Source: Phycisphaerae bacterium (GTDB lineage: Bacteria > Planctomycetota > Phycisphaerae > SM23-33). From it: a stretch of DNA of 34,414 nucleotides. Location: assembly GCA_018335035.1 (NCBI GenBank), contig JAGXKT010000025.1:1-34414 (forward strand), written 5' to 3'. Position numbers and translations under genes: made by a program. How positions within the stretch are numbered: the first letter of the stretch is position 1; the number at the start of each line of letters is the position of its first letter. Shown here piece by piece: positions 15,025 to 23,242 of this stretch. A model generated the notes under the pieces. The model was not told the origin of the DNA, searched no databases, and saw nothing but the letters and a program-made list of their open reading frames with translations.

Positions 15025-16074
15025 TCAATCGCGTTGAATGACGTCCAGCCCCTCACGGTCGCTGAGGCGTCCGTCCCAGCGGTGTGTCTTGATGGACTCG
15101 ACAACCTGGCGTGCGGCACGGACGGCCGCAAGCCCCTCCCGGGCCGTCACGACCGGCTCGTCGCCATCGATGACGGTCCGGCGCAGCGCCTCGGCCTGGC
15201 GGCGTAGCGGCTCGGTGGAGTCGTCGACGACCAGCTCCTCGACCTTCAGCAGCTTGGTGTAATCCACGGTTTCGGCCAGTTCGGCCAGGTCTTCGACGTT
15301 CGTATCGCGTGCCATCTGGATCAGGTCCAGGTTCTGGCTCTTGTGGACGACGAGCCCGACCTTCTTGCCGTAATCAACCGACAGGTACGCCTCCTCGGAA
15401 AAGATGCGCATCTTCCGTTCGGTCTTGATCGCCAGCCGACTGGCGGTGAGGTTCGCCACGCAGCCGTTGTCGAACGTCAGCCGGGCATTGCAGATGTCCT
15501 CGTGCTCGCCGATGACGTTGACGCCGATGGCGCGGACGCTTTCGAGTCCTCCGCGCGTGAGCATCCCCACCAGGTCGATGTCGTGAATCATCATGTCAAG
15601 CACGACGCCCACGTCCGCCGAACGAAACGTAAACGGGCTGATCCGGTGGGCCTCGATGAACTTCGGGCGGATGTCATACTTGCGCAGCGCCGCCACCGCG
15701 GGGTTGAACCGCTCGGTGTGGCCTACCTGCACGCTGGCGCCTGTCTGCCTGGCCAGTTCCAGCAGGGCCTCGCCATCGGCCGGGTCGTCCGTCAGGGGTT
15801 TCTCGATCAGCACGGCTTTTCCGGCCTCGACGAACGGGCGTGCCGCAGTCACGTGTTGGCGCGTGGGCACCGCGATGATGGCCGCATCGGTCAACTCGAC
15901 GGCCTCGGCGGGATCGCCAAGGGCCCGGCAGTCGCGTTGGCGCGCGACAGCTTCGGCGCCCGCGAGGTTCGTGTCCACCACGGCGACCAGGTCGGCATCG
16001 TCCATCTCGCTGAGCACGCGAGCGTGCAGCTTGCCCATCCGCCCAACGCCGACAACGGCAACACGGAAGCTCAT
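15025..16074 (-). CDS. Gfo/Idh/MocA dehydrogenase, candidate GnnA-like UDP-GlcNAc 3-dehydrogenase
   Basis: 349 residues. The N-terminal Rossmann fold (VAVVGVGRMGKLHA) is followed by the family's EKP motif (E91-K92-P93) and VQVGHTERFNPA. The second domain has the catalytic-type D160-x3-H164-D in GVVLDMMIHDID. Enzymes of this group next to lpxA include GnnA, which with aminotransferase GnnB converts UDP-GlcNAc to UDP-GlcNAc3N so that lipid A carries amide-linked acyl chains at position 3 (known from Acidithiobacillus and Leptospira). The start ATG overlaps the lpxA stop (ATGA, 16071-16074), so it is the last gene of the lipid A operon and translationally coupled. GnnB is not in this window, so the GnnA role remains an inference; another UDP-sugar oxidoreductase is possible. 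Confidence 0.85.
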   Translation of the reverse strand: MSFRVAVVGVGRMGKLHARVLSEMDDADLVAVVDTNLAGAEAVARQRDCRALGDPAEAVELTDAAIIAVPTRQHVTAARPFVEAGKAVLIEKPLTDDPADGEALLELARQTGASVQVGHTERFNPAVAALRKYDIRPKFIEAHRISPFTFRSADVGVVLDMMIHDIDLVGMLTRGGLESVRAIGVNVIGEHEDICNARLTFDNGCVANLTASRLAIKTERKMRIFSEEAYLSVDYGKKVGLVVHKSQNLDLIQMARDTNVEDLAELAETVDYTKLLKVEELVVDDSTEPLRRQAEALRRTVIDGDEPVVTAREGLAAVRAARQVVESIKTHRWDGRLSDREGLDVIQRD

Positions 16075-16949
16075 GAAACGTTCCTTTGGATCTTGGCCCA
16101 CTGCTCCGGCGTAAGGTGGTCGCGGGCCTCGGGGGGTATCCTACCGCGGAACACCTCACGATAGCGACCATAAACGCCCTTGAGCGACCGCTGGCAGAAC
16201 CGGCACAACTCCGCGACCTCGCCCTCGACGCCCAGGTTGAACAACTGCTCGATCTTGTTCTGGACGGCGAACTCGTTGTCGAACAGCTCGCCCAACGCAC
16301 GGCGCAGCTCCTTCTGCTCCCAGGTGCTCAGCCCGGCCCGGCGGATGCCGGGCTCGTGGGCGCCGATCACGGTCGGTGGCGCGTTGGGCGCCGCGTGGGA
16401 AAAACGAGTGTAGGGCGGAACGTCCCGCCGGACAGGCGTGCGGGGCGCGACGCAGGCGTACCGGCCGACCGTCACGAAGTGATGCACGCCCGACAGGGCG
16501 CCGATCACCGCCCCGCTCTGGACGCGGATGTGCCCGGCCAGCATGACACTCGGGCCCAGATACACGCCGTCGTCGATGTAGCAGTCATGCGCGACGTGAC
16601 AGCCGTCGGCGAGTTCGTTGTCGTCGCCGATGCGCGTGAGGTACCCGCCGGCCTCGGTGCCGATGTGCGCCGTGACCATCCGTCCGAAGCGGTTGCGGTG
16701 CCCCACCGACAGCACCGTCTCGCCGCCGCCGTACTTGAGATCCTGTGGGGCGGCGCCGAGCACGCAGCCCTCGGCGAGAACGTTGTCCGAGCCGATGGTC
16801 GTCCGCCCGGTGATGCACACGCGCCGCTCCAGTCGCGTCCGCGGGCCGATCGTCACGTGCGGGCCGATCACGCAAAACGGGCCGATGGACGCGTCCGGCG
16901 CCACCCGCGCCGACGGATCGATCTCGCGGATGACGGTCAGCTCAGTCAT
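16071..16949 (-). CDS. lpxA: UDP-sugar acyltransferase LpxA with altered C-terminus
   Basis: 292 residues from the ATG at 16949, which has GGAG at good spacing and overlaps the previous stop (ATGACTGA). Left-handed beta-helix hexapeptide repeats fill about 10-175. LpxA landmarks are present: QDLKY (70-74) and HVAHDC with the catalytic-type His at 121. The C-terminal part departs from the family: the usual GVNxEGLKRRGF is replaced by VIGAHEPGIRRAGL, a helical region follows, and a basic tail FCQRSLKGVYGRYREVFRGR with additional residues extends the protein beyond the usual 255-265. It transfers an R-3-hydroxyacyl group from ACP to the 3-position of UDP-GlcNAc, or to the 3-amine if the neighbouring dehydrogenase makes UDP-GlcNAc3N. 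Confidence 0.85.
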   Translation of the reverse strand: MTELTVIREIDPSARVAPDASIGPFCVIGPHVTIGPRTRLERRVCITGRTTIGSDNVLAEGCVLGAAPQDLKYGGGETVLSVGHRNRFGRMVTAHIGTEAGGYLTRIGDDNELADGCHVAHDCYIDDGVYLGPSVMLAGHIRVQSGAVIGALSGVHHFVTVGRYACVAPRTPVRRDVPPYTRFSHAAPNAPPTVIGAHEPGIRRAGLSTWEQKELRRALGELFDNEFAVQNKIEQLFNLGVEGEVAELCRFCQRSLKGVYGRYREVFRGRIPPEARDHLTPEQWAKIQRNVS

Positions 16950-17703
16950 CGGCGTCTCCATCGCCGTCACCGGCCGCCTCGACGGCGCGCCGCACGTGCG
17001 GGTTGAGGTCGTCGCGTTTCAGCAGGCGCGCCACGGCCTGCGGCGCTGCTCGCCCGCTCGTGCCGTTGTACATCTGCCGGAAGGCGTCCTTCAGCGCGCG
17101 GATGTCCCGATCGCCGAACCCGCAGCGCCGCAGGTTCTCGGCGTTGACGCCGCGAACCCGGACCGGGTCGCCCTCGACGATGGCGAACGGCGGCACGTCG
17201 CGCGTGACGCTGGCGTAGCCGTTGACGAACGTGTACGCCCCGACGCGCACGGAATCCGCGATGACGGGAAAGGCGCTGGTACGGACGTAGTCCTCCACCG
17301 TCGCGCCGGCGCCGATGTGCGTGCAGTTGGCGAAGATGCCGTGGTCTCCCACCGTTGCCCCGGCGCCGATGACCGACCCGATCATCACGAGGTTGTCTGA
17401 ACCGATCCGCGTGGCGCGCTTGCCGCCGGCGCAGACCGTCACGTGCTCGCGAATCGCGCACGCCTCGCCGATCTCGCACGCGCCGTCATCCTGCCCGCCC
17501 GGCGAGGCCCCCACCACCGCCAGCGGGAAGATCTCTGTCCGTTCGCCCAGCGTGGTCCGGCCCGTCACGGTCGCCCCGACGCCGATGACGCACCCGCTTG
17601 CGGCGCGTACGCCCGCTGCGACATACGCGAACGGGCCGACCGTCACGTCCTCGGCCAGCTCGGCTCCGGCGTCCACCAACGCTCGTGGGGAAATAGTCGC
17701 CAT
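16942..17703 (-). CDS. LpxA paralog lacking the catalytic histidine
   Basis: 253 residues, the usual LpxA length. It has hexapeptide repeats from residue 5 to about 175 and a canonical LpxA C-terminal helical start, GVNAENLRRCGF, followed by RDIRALKDAFRQMYNG. Yet where LpxA reads NAHIAHDC, this protein has SVIGAGATVG, so the active-site His is missing. The second His-containing stretch (VHQF in E. coli) reads VIAD. QDLKY is replaced by SPGGQDD. It may be a non-catalytic trimer partner, or an acyl- or acetyltransferase with another substrate. It lies 19 bp after lpxC/fabZ and overlaps the next gene by 8 bp. The ATG at 17703 follows GGAGGAAG. The acidic tail (GDGDGDADD) is unusual. Confidence 0.85.
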   Translation of the reverse strand: MATISPRALVDAGAELAEDVTVGPFAYVAAGVRAASGCVIGVGATVTGRTTLGERTEIFPLAVVGASPGGQDDGACEIGEACAIREHVTVCAGGKRATRIGSDNLVMIGSVIGAGATVGDHGIFANCTHIGAGATVEDYVRTSAFPVIADSVRVGAYTFVNGYASVTRDVPPFAIVEGDPVRVRGVNAENLRRCGFGDRDIRALKDAFRQMYNGTSGRAAPQAVARLLKRDDLNPHVRRAVEAAGDGDGDADD

Positions 17704-17722
17704 GGTCCGTTTCTTCCTCCGA

Positions 17723-19039
17723 TCACGCCGGCTCGGCGTCGACGAGCATAAACTTGATCTCGGCCTCGGCGACGACGTCGCCGTCGACGCGGGCGCGGCA
17801 CGCGCAGTGCCCCGTCCGCGGGCGAACGCGAACCGCCTCGGCCTCCAGGTACATGCGATCCCCGGGATGGACCGGACGCCGCATCTTCACGCGATCCATG
17901 CTCAACAGCACGGCCACCTTCCCGGCGTGCTCCAGCCGGCGGCTCAGCAGGATACCCGACATCTGCGCCATTGCCTCCAGAATCATCACGCCGGGCATGA
18001 TCGGCTGGCCCGGGTAATGCCCCTGGAAGTACGGCTCATTGATGGTCACGTTCTTGATGCCCACCGCCCGCTCATCGCCCTCGGTCTCCACGATGCGATC
18101 GACCATCAGGAACGGATAGCGATGCGGCAACAGCCGCATCACCCCGCGAATGTCCAAAACCGGTTCAGCACGGTCGGCGGAGCTCTCGCCCCCGCCGGAC
18201 GCCTCACGCAACCGCCGCACAAGCTCGTGGTTCATCCGGTGCCCGCTGCGACTGGCCAGGATGCGCCCCTCCAGGCGCCGCCCCAGCAGCGCCAGATCGC
18301 CGATCAGGTCGCAGAGCTTGTGGCGCACGTGCTCGTCCGAGAAACGCAGCTCGTTGTCCACGGGCCCCTCGTCGTCCATCACCAGCAACTGCGTGGCGTC
18401 CAGATGCCCGCCGTAGCCCTGGGAGCGAAACGCGGCCGCCTCATCCGCCAGCAGAAATGTCCGCGCCGGTGCGATCTGACCGGCGTAGTCGTCGCGATCC
18501 AGGGCGAACGCTCGCACCTGCCGCCCGATGCTGGGCACGCCCGCGTAGTCCAGATCGTACAGCAGGTCCAACTGCCCCTCCACACCCGGAAGCGCCGAGA
18601 GTGTCGCCTCACCGGACGAAACGGTCACCGGCTCCTCGACGACCTCCACGACGCGCTCGGCCGCCTGCTCCTCAAGCCCGACCTCGCCGATGGCGTCGGT
18701 GAACAGCCGCGCCGAGCCGTCATCGCTCGGCGGCTCGGGGGCGTTCATCTCGATACAGGCGTTGTCCACGCCCAGCCCCCACACGGCCGAGAGGACGTGC
18801 TCGACGGTCTCGACCGTCGCCTCCCCGGCGGCCAGCACTGTCCGGCGCGTTTCGCTCCGCGTCAGTCGGTTGATATCGCACGCAACCCGCGGGGCGCCGT
18901 CCAGGTCCGTTCGCACGAACACCAGGCCGGCGTCCGCCTCTGCCGGTACGATGCGCAAGCGGCACAGGCGCCCGCCGAACAGGCCCCGCCCCTCGACAAC
19001 CACGGGCCGCCTAACCGTCTTCTGAGAAGTCACGGGCAT
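17723..19039 (-). CDS. lpxC: bifunctional LpxC deacetylase / FabZ dehydratase fusion
   Basis: 438 residues. Residues 1-280 are LpxC: TVEHVLSAVWGLGVDN gives E80 and zinc ligand H81, HVRHKLCDLIGDL gives H240 and D244, and SGHRMNHE gives H267. Residues about 295-438 are FabZ: LLPHRYPFLMVDR, GHYPGQPIMPG with catalytic H341, and LEAMAQ with E355. LpxC removes the N-acetyl group of acylated UDP-GlcNAc, the committed step of lipid A synthesis; FabZ dehydrates 3-hydroxyacyl-ACP and so competes for the acyl donor of LpxA and LpxD. This fusion is known from Bacteroidetes and Chlorobi. The N-terminus from the ATG at 19039 aligns with LpxC (SQKTVRRPVVVEGRGLFGG), which implies a 29-bp overlap with lpxD. 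Confidence 0.95.
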   Translation of the reverse strand: MPVTSQKTVRRPVVVEGRGLFGGRLCRLRIVPAEADAGLVFVRTDLDGAPRVACDINRLTRSETRRTVLAAGEATVETVEHVLSAVWGLGVDNACIEMNAPEPPSDDGSARLFTDAIGEVGLEEQAAERVVEVVEEPVTVSSGEATLSALPGVEGQLDLLYDLDYAGVPSIGRQVRAFALDRDDYAGQIAPARTFLLADEAAAFRSQGYGGHLDATQLLVMDDEGPVDNELRFSDEHVRHKLCDLIGDLALLGRRLEGRILASRSGHRMNHELVRRLREASGGGESSADRAEPVLDIRGVMRLLPHRYPFLMVDRIVETEGDERAVGIKNVTINEPYFQGHYPGQPIMPGVMILEAMAQMSGILLSRRLEHAGKVAVLLSMDRVKMRRPVHPGDRMYLEAEAVRVRPRTGHCACRARVDGDVVAEAEIKFMLVDAEPA

Positions 19040-20051
19040 TGAGCTTCGTTTCGAGTTGACGAACACGCTTGACCAGCTCCGGCAACTTGTTCCATGCTGC
19101 GACGATGCGTCGATGATCCCGCGCGTCGATGGCCGGTATGCCGGAGACCACCTGCCCGTCGGGCACGTCCGCGGCGACGGCGCAGAACGCCGCCAGGCGC
19201 ACGCCGTCGCCCAGGGCAATGTTGTCGCGCACGCCGGAACTGCCGCCGGCCACGACACCGTCACCCAGCCGCGCGCTGCCGGCGATGCCGACCTGCGCCG
19301 TCAGCAGGCAGCCGCGCCCGATCTGAACGTTGTGTGCAATCTGCACGAGGTTGTCCACTTTCGTACCGGCGCCGATCCGCGTGGAGCCGAATTTTGCCCG
19401 GTCGACGCAACTGCACGCGCCGATCTCCACGTCGTCGTCGATTTCCACGTTGCCGGCGTGAGGCACGCGACGGGGCGCACGGTCGGCGACATAATAGCCG
19501 TAGCCCTCGCTGCCGATAACGCTGTTGGACCCGATACGCACGCGGGTGCCGATCACGCAGCCATGCCGCACGACGGCGCCGGCGTCCAGCCGCGATTCCG
19601 GCCCGATGACCGCCCGCGCGCCAACCACAGCACGGGCCATCAGCACCGCACCGGCGCCGATTGTCGCGCCGGGCGCGACGACCACCCCCGGGCCGACGAT
19701 CGCGTCCGCAGCCACGTCGGCGTCCTCCGCGACCGACGCCGTCGGATCAATGCCCGCCGGGGGAAGCGTCTCCGGTGGCGCCAGCCGCCGCAGCACCTCC
19801 GCCACGGCCGCCTGCACATCGTCCACCTGCACCAGGGGCATCGCAGCCGCGTCGAGCGGTTCGGCGACGATTGCCGCACCCGCGCGCGACTCCCTCAGAC
19901 CAGCGGCGCGCTTGGCGTCGGCGGCGAACGTGACGTCCTCCGGGCCGGCGTCGCCGATGGACGCCACGCCGCGCAACGTCACGCCCGCGTCACCGACGGC
20001 CCTGCCGCCGACCCATTCGGCAATCTGTCGGACTGTGAAGGGTTCGCTCAT
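19011..20051 (-). CDS. lpxD: UDP-3-O-acylglucosamine N-acyltransferase LpxD
   Basis: 346 residues, the usual LpxD length. The uridine-binding N-terminal domain (1-100, with SIGDAGPEDVTFAAD) is followed by a hexapeptide-repeat beta-helix (about 105-310). Its active-site loop contains VIGSEGYGYY, VEIGACSCVDRA and KVDNLVQIAHNVQIG, with catalytic His240. A C-terminal helix (312-340) caps it. LpxD adds the second R-3-hydroxyacyl chain, at the 2-amine, after LpxC. It starts 93 bp after the skp/ompH gene and overlaps lpxC/fabZ by 29 bp, so the two are likely translated in tandem. Confidence 0.95.
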   Translation of the reverse strand: MSEPFTVRQIAEWVGGRAVGDAGVTLRGVASIGDAGPEDVTFAADAKRAAGLRESRAGAAIVAEPLDAAAMPLVQVDDVQAAVAEVLRRLAPPETLPPAGIDPTASVAEDADVAADAIVGPGVVVAPGATIGAGAVLMARAVVGARAVIGPESRLDAGAVVRHGCVIGTRVRIGSNSVIGSEGYGYYVADRAPRRVPHAGNVEIDDDVEIGACSCVDRAKFGSTRIGAGTKVDNLVQIAHNVQIGRGCLLTAQVGIAGSARLGDGVVAGGSSGVRDNIALGDGVRLAAFCAVAADVPDGQVVSGIPAIDARDHRRIVAAWNKLPELVKRVRQLETKLNARDFSEDG

Positions 20052-20144
20052 GGGTTCGCCGCGGCGGGCGATGCGCCGCCAGTCATGCCCGTTACGGCGC
20101 CGTGAAGCCCCCGCGATTGATACAGCGCCGGCCGGCGCGGCACG

Positions 20145-20762
20145 TCATCGGCTTTCTCGCTGGTACGTGGCGTTGACCTGCTTGAGCACGGCGTCGGTCA
20201 AGTCGACACCCTCGTCCGCGTACAACACCGTCCGGCGGGACATCTGCTGGAGGACCTGCTGTATATCACCGCCCTGAAGCCCGCCGCGCTCGACGTGCAG
20301 AATCGCCGACAGGCCACGCCGTTGGGCGACGGCGCCCACCGCGTCGACGATCTCGTCGTACATCTGCCTGGTCATCTGCAAATGCCAGCGCTCCACGCGG
20401 GCTCGCGTGAGCTTCTGCCAGGCGTCGTTCTGCGCCCGCATCTCCTCCAGCTTGAGAAAACGCTTCTCGTACATCTCGCTGCCGCGTTTCCACTGCCCGA
20501 GTTCCTTGGAAAGCTCTGTCTGTTCCTGCGCGCGGCGCTCCGCTTCCTGGCGGATCTTCTGGCGTCGCTTGTCCAGTTCGGCGTTGAGATCCGCTGCGCG
20601 ATCATAATTGGCGTACACTTCGTTGAGGTCGCAGACGCCGATGCCCAGTTCCTCGACCGGTGGCGCAGCGTCCTGCCCGACAGCGGAGGTTACCACCACC
20701 GCGCCGAGAGCCGCCACGGCCAGCCCGAGGATGCCCACGCGTGTCCACTGTGCTGTTGTCAT
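20145..20762 (-). CDS. skp: OmpH/Skp family periplasmic chaperone
   Basis: 205 residues. The signal peptide (about 8-31, hydrophobic core VGILGLAVAALGAVVV, then QDA) is followed by the OmpH strand GIGVCDLNEVYANY. A long charged coiled-coil hairpin (about 55-150, rich in KRRQKIRQEAERRAQEQ) comes next, then a return strand ending in the VDLTDAVLKQVNATY motif. Skp forms a trimeric jellyfish-shaped cage that carries unfolded outer-membrane proteins to BamA. It is slightly longer than E. coli Skp (161). The ATG at 20762 comes one base after the bamA stop (TGA-G-ATG), so the two are translationally coupled; no independent ribosome binding site is evident. Confidence 0.88.
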   Translation of the reverse strand: MTTAQWTRVGILGLAVAALGAVVVTSAVGQDAAPPVEELGIGVCDLNEVYANYDRAADLNAELDKRRQKIRQEAERRAQEQTELSKELGQWKRGSEMYEKRFLKLEEMRAQNDAWQKLTRARVERWHLQMTRQMYDEIVDAVGAVAQRRGLSAILHVERGGLQGGDIQQVLQQMSRRTVLYADEGVDLTDAVLKQVNATYQRESR

Positions 20763-20763
20763 C

Positions 20764-23037
20764 TCAGAACCACCATCCAATGCTGAAGCTGAATGCCTGC
20801 GTGTCGTCCGAACCGTGCTTGGCGATCGGAAAGCCCAAGTCCAGCTTGATCGGTACCGGGCCCATTCCCGGCACGGTCCATCGTAGGCCGACGCCGACCG
20901 AGGCACGATACGTACTGATGCTCGCATCCTCTTCCACCGTGCCCGTGTCGAGAAAGACCACGCCGCGAAGCTGCTCGCCGAGAATCGGATACTCGTACTC
21001 GCACCCGGCAAACAGGCGGAAATCGCCGCCGATGGCCTCGTCCGTTCCGGCGCTGCGCGGGCTGATGCCGCGATGCGCGAAGCCGCGCATCCACGCGCTG
21101 CCGCCGCCGAAGTACCGATCGAACACCGGCGCGTCGCCGCAGAGGTACCCGCCCGAAACCCGCGCCTTGAGCACGTGCTTGCGCTCCAGGGCGTCGGTGA
21201 AGACCGTGAAGTAATGACGGTAACCCGCCTCGAGCCGGCCGTAGTTCCAGTCGCCCATTACCTGCTCGTAGCCAAAGCTCAGCCGCCCGCCCGTCGTCGG
21301 ATGCAGTCGGCTGTCCGTCCGATCGCGCACCAGCGAACTGCGAACGGCAAACAGCGTGTGCTGCCCGTCCATAGCGAGAATCTCCGGCGGCGCGCCGCTG
21401 TCAAAATCGTCGATCCGCACGCCTTCGATTCGCGGGGCGATCTCGCCGTACCAGCGATTGGGAAACATGTGCCCGACCGATACCTCGCTGCCGAAGCGGC
21501 GCTCGTCGTAATGATCCCAGACGCGATCGAACAGGTAGGCCTTCGTCCCCAGCGAGTACGGGCGGTCGAACAACATCGGCTCGCGCCAGTCCACGAGGAA
21601 ACGCATCATCTCGGTGCCTGGCTCGGCCGTGATCCGCAACGTCTGCCCCCCGCCGCGCCAACTGTCGCGCTGGAACATCTCGCTGAACGATCGCGGGCCG
21701 TGAAACAGATCAAAATTCCGCTCCACCAGCATGATCGTCCCGACCAGCCCGTTGTCGCTGCCGACCGCGCCGCCGAGGATGATGTGCGCCGTGTCGCGCT
21801 CGGTGAGATCCACCACGACGTCGCGCGTATCGGGCATGTCGCCGACGGTGCGCATCTCGACGGTCTCAAACAGTTGCGTGCCCAGCAACTGCTGGCGCGA
21901 CCGCTCCAGCGCCGTGCTGTCCAGCCGCTGGCGCGGGAAGAACGTCAGGTTCCGCCGGACGACGCTTTCCCGCGTGACGCGATTGCCGCGAATCACAATG
22001 TCGCCCACGTCGTACTGCGCCGATTCGTGAATCGAGAACACCAGATCCACCACGCCCGGTTCCTCGCGGAACACCTGTTGCGCCGTCACGCGCGTCTCGA
22101 TGTAGCCCAGTTGGCCGTACGTGTCCTCCACGCGCCGAACCGCCCGGCGCAGCTTCATCGGCGAAATGTACGCCCCCTCGCGCAGCTCCAGCCGCTCGGC
22201 GAGTTCGTCATCGGCGAAGACCGCGTTGCCCTCGAAGCGAAACGCGCCCACCTGGTACCGCGGACCTTCGTCGATGTGGAAGATGACCTCGGCCTCCTGC
22301 TTGTCCTCGGAGAAGACGATCTCCGGGCCCACCTCGGCCGCCAGAAAGCCGTCCTTGCGGTACATCTCGCGGATGCGCTCGGCGTCAGCGGCGACCTGGG
22401 CCCGATCGAGCCGCCCGGGAATGATCGGCCAGAGACGCTCGGTGGTCTCGATCTTCTGCTTGAGCCACAGCGACGTGAAGAAGCTGTTGCCGTCGAAGAC
22501 GATGTCGTCGACCGTCGTGGAGACGCCCTCGCGGATGCGGTAGACCACCTCGCCGCGGCGCATGACCCGCTCGCGGTCGAAGCTGACGTCCACGTCGTGG
22601 TAGCCCTGCTGGGTGTAGTGGTCGGCCAGGGCCTGCCGCCCGCGCTGCACGGCGGCCACGTCCAGCGCCGCGCCCGTTGCGAACGGCAGGAGCTTCATCA
22701 GTTCAGCGTCGTCGAAGGCGTGATTGCCGAAAATCTGCACGCTGCGGATCACGGGGCGCTCGGTGACCTCGAAGGTCACGACGACGCCCTCATCGGTCTC
22801 CGAACGGCGCGCGACAACGTTCTCGTAGTTGCCGGTTTCGATCAGCCGCCGCTGGTCGGCCTTGACCCGCGCGGCGTCGTACGGCTCGCCCGCTCGCGTC
22901 CGCACGTGGGAGAGGACCTCTTCGTCGGAGATCCGCTCATTGCCCTCGACGCGGACGTCCACTACGTTCGCCGCCACCGCGGCGCCGGCCGTCGCGACCA
23001 TCGCCAACGCCACCGCTGCTGCCCGAATCCGTCCCAT
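20764..23037 (-). CDS. bamA: outer membrane protein assembly factor BamA
   Basis: 757 residues from the ATG at 23037, with a signal peptide (about 5-23, AVALAMVATAGAAVAA). Five POTRA domains cover about 25-400; each shows the beta-alpha-alpha-beta pattern, for example VVDVRVEGNERISDEEVLSHV and YQVGAFRFEGNAVFADDEL. The rest is the 16-stranded barrel. It includes the loop-6 motif WMRGF (R-G-F of the VRGF family signature) and ends in FSFSIGWWF, a typical C-terminal beta-signal with an aromatic final residue. BamA inserts beta-barrel proteins into the outer membrane. It heads the envelope operon, with a consensus promoter about 80 bp upstream. Confidence 0.95.
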   Translation of the reverse strand: MGRIRAAAVALAMVATAGAAVAANVVDVRVEGNERISDEEVLSHVRTRAGEPYDAARVKADQRRLIETGNYENVVARRSETDEGVVVTFEVTERPVIRSVQIFGNHAFDDAELMKLLPFATGAALDVAAVQRGRQALADHYTQQGYHDVDVSFDRERVMRRGEVVYRIREGVSTTVDDIVFDGNSFFTSLWLKQKIETTERLWPIIPGRLDRAQVAADAERIREMYRKDGFLAAEVGPEIVFSEDKQEAEVIFHIDEGPRYQVGAFRFEGNAVFADDELAERLELREGAYISPMKLRRAVRRVEDTYGQLGYIETRVTAQQVFREEPGVVDLVFSIHESAQYDVGDIVIRGNRVTRESVVRRNLTFFPRQRLDSTALERSRQQLLGTQLFETVEMRTVGDMPDTRDVVVDLTERDTAHIILGGAVGSDNGLVGTIMLVERNFDLFHGPRSFSEMFQRDSWRGGGQTLRITAEPGTEMMRFLVDWREPMLFDRPYSLGTKAYLFDRVWDHYDERRFGSEVSVGHMFPNRWYGEIAPRIEGVRIDDFDSGAPPEILAMDGQHTLFAVRSSLVRDRTDSRLHPTTGGRLSFGYEQVMGDWNYGRLEAGYRHYFTVFTDALERKHVLKARVSGGYLCGDAPVFDRYFGGGSAWMRGFAHRGISPRSAGTDEAIGGDFRLFAGCEYEYPILGEQLRGVVFLDTGTVEEDASISTYRASVGVGLRWTVPGMGPVPIKLDLGFPIAKHGSDDTQAFSFSIGWWF

Positions 23038-23119
23038 TGCCGTTCTTCCGATCTCGCCTGTGTCGCTGCCCGTGCCCGCCGGAACAGCGCACCGGCAGGT
23101 GCCAAGGTACTTTTGGCGG

Positions 23120-23148
23120 ACCATACGCGGCGCCCGCGGCGATGTCAA
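23120..23148 (-). promoter_or_regulatory. promoter of the bamA-lpx operon
   Basis: On the minus strand TTGACA (23148-23143, perfect -35), a 17-nt spacer, then TATGGT (23125-23120). Predicted start near 23113, leader about 76 nt. No other comparable promoter was seen within the following seven genes. Confidence 0.75.
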
Positions 23149-23167
23149 TCCTCGTTTGCCCGCCAGG

Positions 23168-23196
23168 TTGCGGCCGGTCGCAATGAACGATACCAT
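23168..23196 (+). promoter_or_regulatory. promoter candidate of the second Gfo/Idh gene
   Basis: TTGCGG (23168-23173), 17-nt spacer, TACCAT (23191-23196); 4/6 in each hexamer. A start near 23203 would lie after the in-frame ATG at 23183 and so favours the GTG at 23243 as the true start. Confidence 0.4.
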
Positions 23197-23242
23197 CCCG
23201 CATGACCAATCCTCAGCAGGCCCTCAACCCGGGAGCGCAACT

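Noticed and set aside
21073-23205. 710-codon plus-strand frame opposite bamA
   Set aside because: Long only because of third-position GC on the coding strand; BamA motifs and the beta-signal are on the minus strand.
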